This document shows positions 27,312 through 36,719 of a DNA stretch of 64,000 nucleotides, piece after piece. The notes under the pieces were generated by a model that saw only the letters and a list, made by a program, of their open reading frames with translations, was not told where the DNA came from and searched no databases. Source of the DNA: Citrobacter freundii (GTDB lineage: Bacteria; Bacteroidota; Bacteroidia; Chitinophagales; Chitinophagaceae). The stretch lies in assembly GCA_003243445.1 (NCBI GenBank), contig QFQQ01000029.1, forward strand, positions 9,691-73,690, written 5' to 3'. Positions within the stretch are counted from its first letter, which is position 1, and each line of letters starts with the position of its first letter. The translations under genes and the position numbers were made by a program.

Positions 27312-28283
27312 ATGCACTACAGAACATTTGGCAGAACAAATTGGAAAATAAGCGAAGTCGGATACGGTATGTGGGGAATGGCCGGATGGACCGGTTCCGA
27401 AGAAAAACAGGTAAATGAAGCGCTCGACCGGGCAATTGAACTTGGCTGCAATTTTTTTGATACAGCATGGGCTTATGGTGATGGTTTGAGCGAACAGATC
27501 CTGAATAAAACGATGAGGAGGCATACGGACAAAAAACTGTATGTCGCTACCAAAATACCGCCAAAGAACCGCAAATGGCCGTCCAGGAAAGGCTTTGCGC
27601 TGAACGATGTTTTCCCTGCGGATTACATTGTCGAATACACTGAAAAAAGCCTGAAAAATCTTGGTATTGAAACGATCGATCTTCAGCAGTTCCATGTTTG
27701 GGAAGATGATTGGGCTAAGATGGATGAATGGAAAGAAGCGATCACACAACTGACCAAACAAGGCAAGGTGCAGGCCTGGGGACTGAGCGTGAACAGATGG
27801 GAACCCGATAACAGTCTTGAAACGATCAAAACCGGGCTGATCGATAGCGTACAGGTCATCTATAATATTTTTGATCAGGCCCCGGAAGATCATTTGCTGC
27901 CGCTCTGCCGCGAGATGAATATCGGCGTGATCGCCCGCGTTCCGTTTGATGAGGGCACACTTACCGGCACATTTACCAAAGAAACCAGTTTTCCAAAAGA
28001 AGACTGGCGCTCAACTTATTTTGTTCCTGAAAATTTAAATGCAAGCGTTGATCACGCTGACGCGTTAAAACCATTGATACCCGAAGGTATGACCATGCCG
28101 GAAATGGCAATTCGGTTTATCCTCAGTAACCCGGATATTGCTACCACCATCCCCGGTATGAGGCGTATCAAAAATGTAGAAGCAAATATGGCCGCCGGTG
28201 ATGGAAAAGGTCTTAACGCCGCTTTGTTACAGGAATTGAAGGCGCATCGCTGGGATAGAACGCCAACAGAATGGTCGCAATAA
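27312..28283 (+). CDS. Aldo/keto reductase
   Basis: 323 aa (beta/alpha)8 barrel oxidoreductase. The catalytic tetrad is intact: Asp50 and Tyr55 (FFDTAWAYGDG), Lys81 (YVATKIPP) and His128 (QQFHVWED). The C-terminal 'AIRFILSNPDIATTIPGMRRIKNVEAN' is the usual NADPH-binding end. Members reduce aldehydes and ketones of sugars or xenobiotics with NADPH; this one looks like the YakC/'predicted oxidoreductase' branch, substrate unknown. It follows a repeat-rich gap and is probably followed by only a very short ORF. Confidence 0.92.
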   Translation: MHYRTFGRTNWKISEVGYGMWGMAGWTGSEEKQVNEALDRAIELGCNFFDTAWAYGDGLSEQILNKTMRRHTDKKLYVATKIPPKNRKWPSRKGFALNDVFPADYIVEYTEKSLKNLGIETIDLQQFHVWEDDWAKMDEWKEAITQLTKQGKVQAWGLSVNRWEPDNSLETIKTGLIDSVQVIYNIFDQAPEDHLLPLCREMNIGVIARVPFDEGTLTGTFTKETSFPKEDWRSTYFVPENLNASVDHADALKPLIPEGMTMPEMAIRFILSNPDIATTIPGMRRIKNVEANMAAGDGKGLNAALLQELKAHRWDRTPTEWSQ

Positions 28284-28309
28284 TATTGAACCCGCTGCGC
28301 GATACCGGA

Positions 28310-28417
28310 ATGACAACAAAAGAACAACTTGAAAAGATCATCAATGATCTGCAGCAATTGCCGGCGGGGAAACCGCCGATCATGGGTGTTGTTTCATTGG
28401 TACGATATATCTTCTGA
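28310..28417 (+). CDS. Very short possible ORF (35 aa)
   Basis: ATG 28310 opens a 35-codon frame with protein-like composition (MTTKEQLEKIINDLQQLPAG then MGVVSLVRYIF). An in-frame ATG at 28271 would overlap the aldo/keto reductase stop. It may be a small helical protein or the worn end of a gene. No family recognised. Confidence 0.3.
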   Translation: MTTKEQLEKIINDLQQLPAGKPPIMGVVSLVRYIF

Positions 28418-28434
28418 CCATGAGACAACATCCA

Positions 28435-30024
28435 TTACGTGTTAAGGGGTCTTGGTCTTTCCATGGGGAAGCGTATACGGAATGTAGCGCCTTGCCCCTC
28501 TTCGCCTTCTACCCAGATCTTTCCCATATGTCCTTCTATGATCTCTTTTGAAATATAAAGGCCAAGCCCCATTCCTTTCGGAGCTTTTCTATCACTGGAA
28601 ATACGATAGAACTGGCTGAAGATTTTCTCCCGGTGTTCCGGAGGGATCCCTGCACCTTCATCACTTACACTCACCTGCACTTCATCGCCAATGATCAACG
28701 CGCTGACAGTGATCCGTGTTCCGGATGGAGAATACTTTACTGCATTCGTCAGCAGGTTCACCAGCACCTGCATGATCTTTTGCTGATCCACATTCACCTC
28801 CACTTCCTCTGCCGGATTATCCAGCTCGATGATATGATCCGTGAAATCGACAGATTCGATACTTTCTTTTAAAATATCCTTAAGGCTTGATCGGTTGAAA
28901 TGAAGATCCAGCTTGCCGGCCTGGATCTTCGAAATATCAAGCAGATCTGCAATGATCCCTTCAAGCCGCGTAAGTTGTTTCGTGATCTTTGGCAAAATAT
29001 CCTGTGCAGGAATTTCAGCAGCTTCAGCAAGCTGAAGATATCCTTTAATGGTAGTGAGTGGCGTCTTCAGCTCATGGCTTGCAAAACCAATGAATGTATC
29101 CTTCTTGCTGTTTAGCGCATTGATCTCATCATACAGCTTTGCATTATCCAGTGCAATTGCAGCCTGTGATGCAATGGCCGCAACGAGCGTTTCATGTTCA
29201 TCATTGAATACGCCCACTTCCGGGTGACCAAAGAACAAACCACCGATAGGCACACCACTTTGTGATACGACCGGAACCGCGAGATAACTCACAACGGGGA
29301 GATGTCCTTTTGGCATTCCGCTATGCGGCGCATTCCGGCCATACCTCGGGTCTTTGGTGATATCAGCCGAACGAACAATACCCTCGCCGTCAAACGTTGC
29401 TTTGAAGACTGCCGTATTGCGCGGCATACCAAACCGTTCAAAATCGGCTTTTGTTGCACCGGAAAGTGTATATAATGTATAAGATTCTCCTGTTGAATCA
29501 GTTTTATTATAGAAGAATGCGCCAAATGCCGCACCCGCGAGCAGGGTAGTGGCATCGGTCACTTTTTGCAGGATAGTATTCACGTCCAATTGTGCGGAAA
29601 TCACTTTCCCGATCGAATGGATCAGCTGCAGCCGCTCTTCATATTGTTTTTTCTGTGTAATGTCCCGCGCAATCTTTGATGCTCCCACGATCACGCCCTG
29701 TGCATTTTTTATGGGAGAAACAGTGATGGAAACGTGGATCAGGCGGCCGTTCTTGGATCTTCGGACGGTTTCAAAATGCTCAACACGATTCCCTTTCTTC
29801 AAATTGGAGATAATCATTATCTCTTCATCCATCCTGTCGTGGGGAATAATTATGTAGATCAATTGCCCCAATGCTTCTTGTTCTGTGTAGCCGAACATAC
29901 GCTCAGCAGCTTTATTCCAGCTGGTGATCCGGCTATCAAGATTTTTACTGATGATCGCGTCTTCAGAACTCTCAATGATGGCAGCCAGCATGGCATGCCT
30001 TTCTTCAGTATTATCTATTAGCAT
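28435..30024 (-). CDS. PAS-GAF sensor histidine kinase
   Basis: 529 aa, no TM segment, so probably cytoplasmic. Order: PAS domain about 10-125 (MLAAIIESSEDAIISKNLD, 'SWNKAAERMFGYTEQEALGQ') with a PAC end; GAF domain about 138-298 (LAVPVVSQSGVPIGGLFFG); HisKA with phospho-acceptor His317 (FASHELKTPLTTIKGY); HATPase_c about 415-525 with the N box (QVLVNLLTNAVKYSP), G1 (SDEGAGIPPE), and G2 (GMGLGLYISKEII). It autophosphorylates and passes phosphate to a response regulator. The lone receiver gene at 30182 is divergently transcribed 157 bp away and is the likely partner. Confidence 0.93.
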   Translation of the reverse strand: MLIDNTEERHAMLAAIIESSEDAIISKNLDSRITSWNKAAERMFGYTEQEALGQLIYIIIPHDRMDEEIMIISNLKKGNRVEHFETVRRSKNGRLIHVSITVSPIKNAQGVIVGASKIARDITQKKQYEERLQLIHSIGKVISAQLDVNTILQKVTDATTLLAGAAFGAFFYNKTDSTGESYTLYTLSGATKADFERFGMPRNTAVFKATFDGEGIVRSADITKDPRYGRNAPHSGMPKGHLPVVSYLAVPVVSQSGVPIGGLFFGHPEVGVFNDEHETLVAAIASQAAIALDNAKLYDEINALNSKKDTFIGFASHELKTPLTTIKGYLQLAEAAEIPAQDILPKITKQLTRLEGIIADLLDISKIQAGKLDLHFNRSSLKDILKESIESVDFTDHIIELDNPAEEVEVNVDQQKIMQVLVNLLTNAVKYSPSGTRITVSALIIGDEVQVSVSDEGAGIPPEHREKIFSQFYRISSDRKAPKGMGLGLYISKEIIEGHMGKIWVEGEEGQGATFRIRFPMERPRPLNT

Positions 30025-30181
30025 TCGCGCTTAGTTGGTATGACCGTGTACGTTACTAAATATGAGCCAAAATTACTTAAACAGAACGTCATTCACTCAA
30101 TAGAAAATAAATGATCCATTTTTGGCGGTTATTTTGCAGCCAGTAAGAACGCTGAGTAGAATTGTAATAAACAAAACCGAA

Positions 30182-30550
30182 ATGCTGAAAATCCTCGTAG
30201 TAGATGACGACAAAGATCTGCTTGAAATGGTGACGCTCGTATTGCGGATCCATGGCATGGATGTATTCAGCCTGAATGACCATCAGCAGTTCTTTCCAAC
30301 TTTGCAGGACTTCCGCCCCGACCTCGTAGTGCTGGATATCTATCTTGAAGAGGCTGATGGCCGTGAGCTCTGCCGGCAAATGAAAACAAACGGAAATTTC
30401 AACACAACGCCCGTAATACTTTATTCAGCCGGTCATATTTCCCCCTCTTCAATCGAAGACTGCCTGGCAAACGGCTTTTTACAAAAGCCATTCGATATCT
30501 CCATTTTATTGAAACGTATCAAAGAGCATTTACCCGAAAAAGCCGAGTGA
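30182..30550 (+). CDS. Single-domain response regulator (receiver only)
   Basis: 122 aa from the ATG at 30182; a TTG at 30122 would add 20 residues ahead of the first beta strand. It is a complete CheY-like receiver: acidic pair Asp8-Asp9, phospho-acceptor Asp52 (LVVLDIYLE), conserved Ser82 and Lys102 (LQKPFD). There is no output domain, so it works by protein contact or phosphorelay. It is divergent from the PAS-GAF kinase, the likely phosphodonor. Confidence 0.92.
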   Translation: MLKILVVDDDKDLLEMVTLVLRIHGMDVFSLNDHQQFFPTLQDFRPDLVVLDIYLEEADGRELCRQMKTNGNFNTTPVILYSAGHISPSSIEDCLANGFLQKPFDISILLKRIKEHLPEKAE

Positions 30551-30703
30551 ATTAACAGTCAGTGTATTTTTTATTCTAAACTTCTTTAATGTTTTCCGCA
30601 GAGAATTGTCAAGTGGCATAAAAATCAATTTCGGTTGGTTAAGTTCCATCGTGTATTGACATTTTTGCACATTCTCAAGACAACATTGCTTTCTGCAGAC
30701 TCG

Positions 30704-30762
30704 CTTACCGTCTTCCCGCCTTACCGGTAAAAATTAAACCGGTAAGGCGGGAAGACGGTAAG
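30704..30762. repeat. 25-bp perfect hairpin, copy A
   Basis: Arms 30704-30728 and 30738-30762 are exact reverse complements (5' arm begins CTTACCGTCTTCCCG and ends CTTACCGGT) around the loop AAAAATTAA. No T run follows, so a plain terminator is unlikely. Confidence 0.9.
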
Positions 30763-30995
30763 AAAGAACAAAAGCAGCAGCTTAGTAACCCAACTTGCAA
30801 GTTATAACCCCAGGCGGTTCGATGGCCGATGGTCGATGGCCGACGGTCGACGGTCGATGGCCGGTTTCCTCCCTTTTAGCTGAAGGTCCTTCATCTTGTC
30901 GACCATTTCATCGCTCTATTTCCGTTTGGTTAATCTCCGTCATGTATTGGCATTTTTACACATTAACTGAAGGCACGTTACTTTCTTCAGATTTC

Positions 30996-31054
30996 CTTAC
31001 CGTCTTCCCGCCTTCCCGGTAAAAATTAAACCGGTAAGGCGGGAGGACGGTAAG
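30996..31054. repeat. 25-bp hairpin, copy B
   Basis: Same hairpin as copy A in the second 200-bp repeat: arms 30996-31020 and 31030-31054, same loop, two positions no longer complementary by Watson-Crick. Confidence 0.88.
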
Positions 31055-31331
31055 ACCGAGCAAAAGCAGCAGCTTACTAACCCAACTTGCCAGTTATAAC
31101 CCCAGGCAGTTCGATGGCCGACTTAACAGCATAGAAGGGCGTAATCCAGTAATACAGCGATGAAATGGTCGAGGAAACCGGCCATCGGCCATCGAACTGC
31201 TTTAAGACTATAACCAGCAGGTTGGGTTAAAGCACCGGCTTATCTGCTACCCAACCCATCTTTGCACAAAAAAGGCACGGGAAACATGTAACACCCATTC
31301 ATTCCCCGTTTCACTGTACTTTCGCACCGAA

Positions 31332-32312
31332 ATGGATTTTCTCAAAATAACCGGTATCAGCAAAGCGGAAAATGGCAATGCCGTCATTAGCGGAATTGAC
31401 CTTGTGGTGAACAGGCATCAGCGCGTTGCAATTGCCGGAGAAACAGGTTCGGGCAAAAGCACTTTGCTCAAGATCATCGGTGGGCTGGCACAGGCTGATG
31501 CCGGCCAGGTCAGGTTCAACGATGTAAGAGTGGAAGGGCCGGCAGAAAAACTGATCCCCGGTCATCCCGGCGTCGCTTATCTTTCCCAGCAATACGAACT
31601 GCCCAATAATATGTGGGTGGAAGAAGTGCTGGAATATGCAGACGATCTTCCCCCCGGCGAAGCTGCCCTGCTTTACCGGACCTGCCGGATCGATCACCTG
31701 GTGAAACGTCGCACCAATCACCTGTCAGGCGGCGAAAAACAACGCATTGCGCTCGCACGTTTGCTCACGCGTATGCCGGAATTTTTATTGCTTGATGAAC
31801 CGTTCTCCAATCTCGATCCGATCCATAAGAATATTTTAAAAAATGTGATCAAAGATATCGGGGAGAAACTCGGCACAACCTGTATGCTTGCCTCTCATGA
31901 TCCACAGGACACCTTGTCCTGGGCTGATGAGATCGTGGTGATCCGTTCCGGGAAGATCGTTCAGCAAGGCAGTCCGGGCGCAGTTTATTATCAACCGGCG
32001 AATGAATATGTCGCAGGATTGTTTGGCACTTATAATCTTATCACACCCGGCGCAGCCACACCACTTTATTCTTTTCCTTTGGTAAAAAAAGATAAGACGA
32101 TCTTTTTCAGACCGGAAGCGATAAAGCTGGCGGAAAAAGAAGAACCTTCGCTTGAAGCAATGGTCAACAATATTGCATTCATGGGCGCTTATGATGAAGT
32201 GGAATTGGTGCACGGAGCATTGCATTTCATCCTGCGAGCCGTTCCAAACAAATTCAGCAAAGGAGAAACTGTATACCTGTCATTCGATACTACGCAGTTT
32301 TGTTACTGGTGA
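31332..32312 (+). CDS. ABC transporter ATP-binding protein (orphan, CysA/PotA-like)
   Basis: 326 aa. Walker A at 36-44 (GETGSGKST), Q loop (YLSQQYELPNNMWVEE), signature LSGGEKQ at 131-137, Walker B FLLLDE at 151-156, and the switch His189 (LASHD). After about residue 235 there is a beta-rich tail (TIFFRPEAIKLAEKEEPSL ... YLSFDTTQFCYW) like the TOBE-type regulatory domain of PotA/CysA/FbpC importers. No permease or binding protein is adjacent, so the partner must be elsewhere. It converges with the polyamine operon with 4 bp between stops. Confidence 0.88.
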   Translation: MDFLKITGISKAENGNAVISGIDLVVNRHQRVAIAGETGSGKSTLLKIIGGLAQADAGQVRFNDVRVEGPAEKLIPGHPGVAYLSQQYELPNNMWVEEVLEYADDLPPGEAALLYRTCRIDHLVKRRTNHLSGGEKQRIALARLLTRMPEFLLLDEPFSNLDPIHKNILKNVIKDIGEKLGTTCMLASHDPQDTLSWADEIVVIRSGKIVQQGSPGAVYYQPANEYVAGLFGTYNLITPGAATPLYSFPLVKKDKTIFFRPEAIKLAEKEEPSLEAMVNNIAFMGAYDEVELVHGALHFILRAVPNKFSKGETVYLSFDTTQFCYW

Positions 32313-32316
32313 CGAA

Positions 32317-33372
32317 CTATATCACCAGTTTATCCCGCCTGATCCTCCAGATAAATCCGTCAAGAATATAATGCGTGATCTGCGGTAAGGCCAGCAGCGG
32401 AATGATAAATGCCAGGACGGTCTTGTCGAGATCGGGTGCGGTATAACCGGCAATGCCAAACAGGTTTCCATGCTCTTTCCAGACGGTGATATCCCATAAA
32501 CCTTCTTCAATAAAGGCAAACAGGAATAACGACCCAAGAAAAACAAGCAGTCCATATTTGCTGAATACAACCCGGAGAAATTTGCTTTGTGTGGCGGCAT
32601 AATTCTTTTTCCCATAGATCCATATAAGAGCCATGTAAGGGATCCCGTGACTGACCACGTTCAGTAAAGTGAACGCCAGATCACCATTGAAATAAATGAT
32701 GCCGCCATACCAGGAAAGCGCTGTCCCGGATACAACAAACAGCTTGGGAAAATTAACCTGTTGCTGTTTGATCCATTGAATGATCTCTTTTACCATCCAG
32801 GTTGTCATCAGGGAAAAATAAAACACTTTTAATATGAGCAAAAATGTATCAGCCCTGAAATAGATAAAATCGTTTTCGACAAACCAGTTAAAATTTCTCG
32901 GTCCTTTGAAATGCCAGTAAAGCAGTGGATAGATCGTTGCATAATAGATCGTCATCGTGTCGATCAGCGAGGAGAAATTATTCTTTTGTTCTTTCCGGCT
33001 GTATAATCTCATGAAACCATATTGCTGCCGGATAAAATGAAATACAGCTGTATAAGCAAGCAGGCGCCAGAACAAACCTGGCCCGATGCTATAAACCATT
33101 ACACCGATAATGAACCCGATCACCGGGATCGCCAGTAAGATCGTCCGCTGCTTTTTAAAAGCAACAGGGTCAAAATAGGTGCGGTATAAGGTACTGTACA
33201 CATGCGCCACGTCTATCAGCAGGATCAGTATCACCCAACTTGCATCGGAGATGCCTTTTGCATTTTGAAAAAGCCCCGGAAATAATGCAATGATCAGCAG
33301 GCACACAAACGGCGGCAGCAGAATAAACAGGATATCTGTCGACGGTTTTCCAAGCCATGGTTGTGATTGCAT
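32317..33372 (-). CDS. Polytopic membrane protein of unknown function, last gene of polyamine operon
   Basis: 351 aa with about eight TM segments. Histidines sit at membrane-border positions: LLIDVAHVYSTLYRTYFDP, 'AVFHFIRQQYGFMRLYSRK', 'NVVSHGIPYMALIWIYGKKN' and 'LPQITHYILDGFIWR'. This spacing recalls membrane enzymes that bind metal through His, such as Brp/Blh carotenoid dioxygenases, but I cannot establish homology. It starts 2 bp after the FAD oxidoreductase stop, so it belongs to the operon that runs from 39153. Confidence 0.8.
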   Translation of the reverse strand: MQSQPWLGKPSTDILFILLPPFVCLLIIALFPGLFQNAKGISDASWVILILLIDVAHVYSTLYRTYFDPVAFKKQRTILLAIPVIGFIIGVMVYSIGPGLFWRLLAYTAVFHFIRQQYGFMRLYSRKEQKNNFSSLIDTMTIYYATIYPLLYWHFKGPRNFNWFVENDFIYFRADTFLLILKVFYFSLMTTWMVKEIIQWIKQQQVNFPKLFVVSGTALSWYGGIIYFNGDLAFTLLNVVSHGIPYMALIWIYGKKNYAATQSKFLRVVFSKYGLLVFLGSLFLFAFIEEGLWDITVWKEHGNLFGIAGYTAPDLDKTVLAFIIPLLALPQITHYILDGFIWRIRRDKLVI

Positions 33373-33374
33373 AA

Positions 33375-34976
33375 TCAGGATTGAGTTTGAAGGATTTTTT
33401 TTGCAGCGCCGATTCCCTGGTAAAATGCCTCTTCGAAAATGCTTATTCCAGCTAGATCAGTATGTGCGAAATGGATCTTGTTATTGATCGATGCGGAAAG
33501 ATTCTTCCTGGTATCACCGTGTATGATATTCGGAAGCGGTTGCGCCATCGCATGGCCCCACACCATGACGTTCACTTCTTCCGTTGCCTCGCGGATGTTC
33601 GGATGGATCTTTTCAAGATCGCTGAAGATTTCCTCCCTCCATACTTCTATCGTTTTCTCCTGTGCCTTTTTTCTTTCCTGTGAAGGGCTGGCATCAGTCA
33701 GCGGAAGATAGTAGGTGATATTCTTTTTAGCGGTCTGTTGTTGCAGCAATTCATGTGTTGCTTCCACATAACCGAGAGATGGACTATCATGCAACACGTT
33801 ATCCCAACTGAATGGCGAGCCCGATCTTTCTTCCAGTGCATCAACTTTAAGATTGGCGACCATCCATGGCACATAAGCGAGAGAGGAATGAACGGACTGC
33901 AAACGCTGCTCATCGTTCAGCAATCTGGCACCAACAAAATGTGGAATGGCCATGACGCAGTGCTTTGCGTGTATCCGCTCCACTACATGGGTTTTTAGGT
34001 CCATGAGATCAATATCAACACCATCATTTATTTCCCGCACTTTTATGGCCATTGTGTTTGTTCTGATTTGTGGTTCGATATTTTTCCTCAGATGGCCGGC
34101 CAGAAAACCATTTCCCTCAGGCCAGGTGAGCACATCGCCGTGCGCGGCATTGGAACCTTTACCTTTTCTCCCGGCAAAATAATGAATGCCTGCCCAGGCG
34201 CTGACGAGATGATGCGGAGTGCCAAAATCATCACGGCAGCAATAGTTCACATACTGATGAAGATAATTGCTGGTGAATCCCTGCTGGTTCAGCCATTCTT
34301 TCATCGTTATTTTATCGAGCAAAACGAATTCTTCCTCCTTACTTGATGAATCGACCGGTATTGCAAAAGCATGCAATCCTTTAGTATCTTTCTTATACCT
34401 GTATTCATCCATTTTTTTCATGAAACTGTCTATCTGTTTCACTTCGTCTGATGGAACGCCATAATGCGGAACCAATCCATCCTGCCAGCGTCCGTTGATA
34501 TAAAGGCGTTCCTGCGGATCAAAACAGAGATAAAGCTCGTTATAGATCGGCAGGCCTTCAGCAGTTTTGCCGACGATCACTCCGCATTCTTCCAGGAATT
34601 GCAGATATTCCGGCAGATCGTTATTCGGTGTGGGGATATAATGAGCACCCCAGGGATATCTTGAAAGTTCATTGCTTCCGCCGGATGCATTTCCTCCGGT
34701 TTTATTTTCCAGTTCCAGTAAAATAAAATCACTGGTGTTATTTGCATGCAGGTATCTCGCGGCAGACAATCCGCTGATGCCGCCGCCGATGATCACGATC
34801 TCTTTTTTGGAGAAACTGGTAGGTTCAGGAATTTTTTTATCCCTGATAAGATGTCCCGCAGCGGATGATGCTCCAACGATCTGCCCCCTGACCTTCCTGC
34901 CTGGTTTGCATGCCAGACCGAGTTTGGCAATGGCAGATAACCCTGCTGTGAGCTGTATGAAGGATCGGCGGTTCAT
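33375..34976 (-). CDS. FAD-dependent amine oxidase-like oxidoreductase with Tat-type signal
   Basis: 533 aa from ATG 34976, chosen because it overlaps the preceding speE-like stop as ATGA and begins MNRRSFIQLTAG, a twin-arginine-type signal. FAD-binding motif GGGISGLSAA near residue 70, then LELENKTGGNASGG; the C-terminal end 'IHFAHTDLAGISIFEEAFYQGIGAAKKIL' is the usual flavin amine oxidase closure. The family oxidises amines, including polyamines, or desaturates carotenoids. Position after speE-like and SpeD genes suggests a polyamine or related amine as substrate (inference). The signal implies export in folded form; a Cys near residue 23 (LGLACK) could be lipidated. Confidence 0.85.
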   Translation of the reverse strand: MNRRSFIQLTAGLSAIAKLGLACKPGRKVRGQIVGASSAAGHLIRDKKIPEPTSFSKKEIVIIGGGISGLSAARYLHANNTSDFILLELENKTGGNASGGSNELSRYPWGAHYIPTPNNDLPEYLQFLEECGVIVGKTAEGLPIYNELYLCFDPQERLYINGRWQDGLVPHYGVPSDEVKQIDSFMKKMDEYRYKKDTKGLHAFAIPVDSSSKEEEFVLLDKITMKEWLNQQGFTSNYLHQYVNYCCRDDFGTPHHLVSAWAGIHYFAGRKGKGSNAAHGDVLTWPEGNGFLAGHLRKNIEPQIRTNTMAIKVREINDGVDIDLMDLKTHVVERIHAKHCVMAIPHFVGARLLNDEQRLQSVHSSLAYVPWMVANLKVDALEERSGSPFSWDNVLHDSPSLGYVEATHELLQQQTAKKNITYYLPLTDASPSQERKKAQEKTIEVWREEIFSDLEKIHPNIREATEEVNVMVWGHAMAQPLPNIIHGDTRKNLSASINNKIHFAHTDLAGISIFEEAFYQGIGAAKKILQTQS

Positions 34977-36499
34977 TGGCCCAGATATTTCCCCCATTCT
35001 TCTTCAAAATAATTTACCAGGGCCTGGTTGTTCAGTTTGTTCGTTTCAAGCCGCTGATGTGCTTTCATGTCTTCGGGAAAAATAAACATCTGCTGCATGG
35101 TCGATGCATTCAGGTATTTTAATGAATCAGGCAGGTGCAGGAACCAATCCTGCCGCTGCGTTGGCGAGGCGATGATATAACCCCATTCACCAAATGAAGG
35201 TACGAGATTGTGATAGGCCCTGGTGTATAATCCCGCTGACTGCAATGTACTGTCAATACACCAGAAACTTTTGGGCGCCACGTAGGGAGAGGTGCTTTGG
35301 ATGACCGCTATGCCGGCGGGTTTCATGGCATGCTTCAGCATTTTGTAAAAAACATTGCTGTATAATTTACCGATCGAAAAATTGGAAGGATCCGGGAAAT
35401 CTACAATCACTGCATCAAATAACTGCTGATTATTGCGAAGCCATACAAAAGCATCTGCATTATGCACTTCCACTTTTTTATCAGAGAGTGAAGAATGATT
35501 GATCGAAGTAAGCATTTCCTGGGAGGAAAACAGCTTTGTCATCGCAGCATCAAGATCAACCAGCACGACTTTGTCTACAGATGGATATTTCAGGATCTCA
35601 CGCACCGCCAGCCCGTCGCCACCGCCAAGTACCAGCACATTTTTGGGCGCTTCCAGTGAAGAAAGGGTAGGGTGGACAAGTGCTTCATGATAGCGGTATT
35701 CATCCGCTGTACTGAATTGAAGATTACCATTCAGGAATAATCTCAGCTCGCGTTTATTCCGCGTAATAACGATCCGCTGATAGGGCGATGATGTGGCATA
35801 GACGATCTGGTCATTAAAGATCATCGTTTCGCTATAGGACATGATCTTTTCGGAAAAAACGAATGCCACCAGTTCCAGCAATAACAAAATGATCGCGGCC
35901 ACCTGCAATCTCGTCCCGCGGTGCAGCTCCTTTGAGAAATAAAATGCAAGATACCAGCCGATAGCGATATTCATCATTCCGAAGAATAGTGATGTGCGTA
36001 TGAGACCGAGATGAGGAACGAGTATCAGTGGAAAGATCAGCGAAGCCAGCAATGCACCTATATAATCGAAGCTGAATACACGGCTCACGAGTTCTTTGAA
36101 TTCAACTTTATCTTTCAGGATGCGCATCAGCAGAGGGATCTCCAAACCAACAAGAATGCCGGTGATGCCGACCAATGCATACAACACGATCCGGAATGAA
36201 GAGGCGAGCGGGAAAACGAGGAACAGGATCGCGGCACTAAAACCACCGATCAGGCCAACCAGCAGTTCTATCCTGATGAACCAGCCCAGTAGCCGCTGTG
36301 AAAAATATTTCGATAAAAAAGATCCTATCCCCATGGAGAAGAGATACACTCCAATGATAGTACTGAACTGCGTAATGCTATCGCCGAGCAGATAGCTGGC
36401 AAGTGTGCCGGCCACGAGCTCATAGATCAACCCACAGGTGGCGATGATCAGAACCGCGATCAGCAAAAGCCATTGAGCGCTGCTTTCTTTTCTTTCCAT
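34973..36499 (-). CDS. Membrane-anchored spermidine-synthase-like aminopropyltransferase
   Basis: 508 aa. Residues 10-215 form about seven TM segments, beginning 'LLLIAVLIIATCGLIYELVAGTLASYLLGDSI', the MFS-like N-terminal domain found in many bacterial SpeE homologues. From about 235 a spermidine-synthase fold follows: QRIVITR, FLNGNLQFSTADEYRYHEAL, 'VLVLGGGDGLAVREIL' (AdoMet-type binding loop), 'VVLVDLDAAM', 'DAFVWL' and 'DAVIVDFPDPSN' (catalytic Asp and substrate Asp region). Known reaction: aminopropyl transfer from decarboxylated AdoMet to a diamine. The gene starts 1 bp after the DUF350 stop and ends in an ATGA overlap with the FAD oxidase. Confidence 0.9.
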   Translation of the reverse strand: MERKESSAQWLLLIAVLIIATCGLIYELVAGTLASYLLGDSITQFSTIIGVYLFSMGIGSFLSKYFSQRLLGWFIRIELLVGLIGGFSAAILFLVFPLASSFRIVLYALVGITGILVGLEIPLLMRILKDKVEFKELVSRVFSFDYIGALLASLIFPLILVPHLGLIRTSLFFGMMNIAIGWYLAFYFSKELHRGTRLQVAAIILLLLELVAFVFSEKIMSYSETMIFNDQIVYATSSPYQRIVITRNKRELRLFLNGNLQFSTADEYRYHEALVHPTLSSLEAPKNVLVLGGGDGLAVREILKYPSVDKVVLVDLDAAMTKLFSSQEMLTSINHSSLSDKKVEVHNADAFVWLRNNQQLFDAVIVDFPDPSNFSIGKLYSNVFYKMLKHAMKPAGIAVIQSTSPYVAPKSFWCIDSTLQSAGLYTRAYHNLVPSFGEWGYIIASPTQRQDWFLHLPDSLKYLNASTMQQMFIFPEDMKAHQRLETNKLNNQALVNYFEEEWGKYLGQ

Positions 36500-36500
36500 C

Positions 36501-36704
36501 TTAATGGATCGCAGACGCGATGATAATAGCTACGGACAACATAAAGAAGCCCGCAAGAACCGCCAGCGCCATGTTTTTATTGTCAAGAATCTCTTTCCGC
36601 AAACTGTGCTTCGGTGTCAGAATTTCAAACAACACAAACGCAACCACGAGAATGCCGATCCCCAGGAAAGAATAAACGATTGAATTAGTAAGTGCCTGTG
36701 ACAT
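36501..36704 (-). CDS. DUF350 membrane protein (single repeat)
   Basis: 67 aa with two TM segments (SIVYSFLGIGILVVAFVLF and ALAVLAGFFMLSVAIIIAS) separated by a short charged loop (LTPKHSLRKEILDNKNM). This matches one DUF350/YjfL repeat; many members are twice as long with two repeats. In E. coli YjfL belongs to the yjf operon with a PspA-like protein and a glutathionylspermidine-synthase homologue, so the link with polyamine genes recurs. One bp separates it from the speE-like gene. Confidence 0.82.
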   Translation of the reverse strand: MSQALTNSIVYSFLGIGILVVAFVLFEILTPKHSLRKEILDNKNMALAVLAGFFMLSVAIIIASAIH

Positions 36705-36719
36705 ATACGATGATTTATA

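Larger units (their letters stand above)
30630..31245. repeat. Nested repeat region between response regulator and ABC ATPase
   Basis: The 780-bp gap holds two direct copies of a segment of about 200 bp (30630-30829 and 30920-31121), both containing 'GTATTG.CATTTTT', a large hairpin, 'AAAAGCAGCAGCTTA', 'TAACCCAACTTGC' and 'AGTTATAACCCCAGGC'. Each is followed by CGATGGC heptamers (six in a row at 30820-30861, one at 31116-31122). Inverted fragments follow: GCCATCG twice at 31181-31194 with GAGGAAACCG in front, and a diverged reverse copy of the TAACCCAACTTGC part at 31205-31235. No gene is visible. Confidence 0.85.

Noticed and set aside
30704..30762. Rho-independent terminator of the response-regulator gene
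   Set aside because: The stem is very strong, but no T tract follows on either strand and it lies about 150 bp beyond the stop; two more copies exist in unrelated places.
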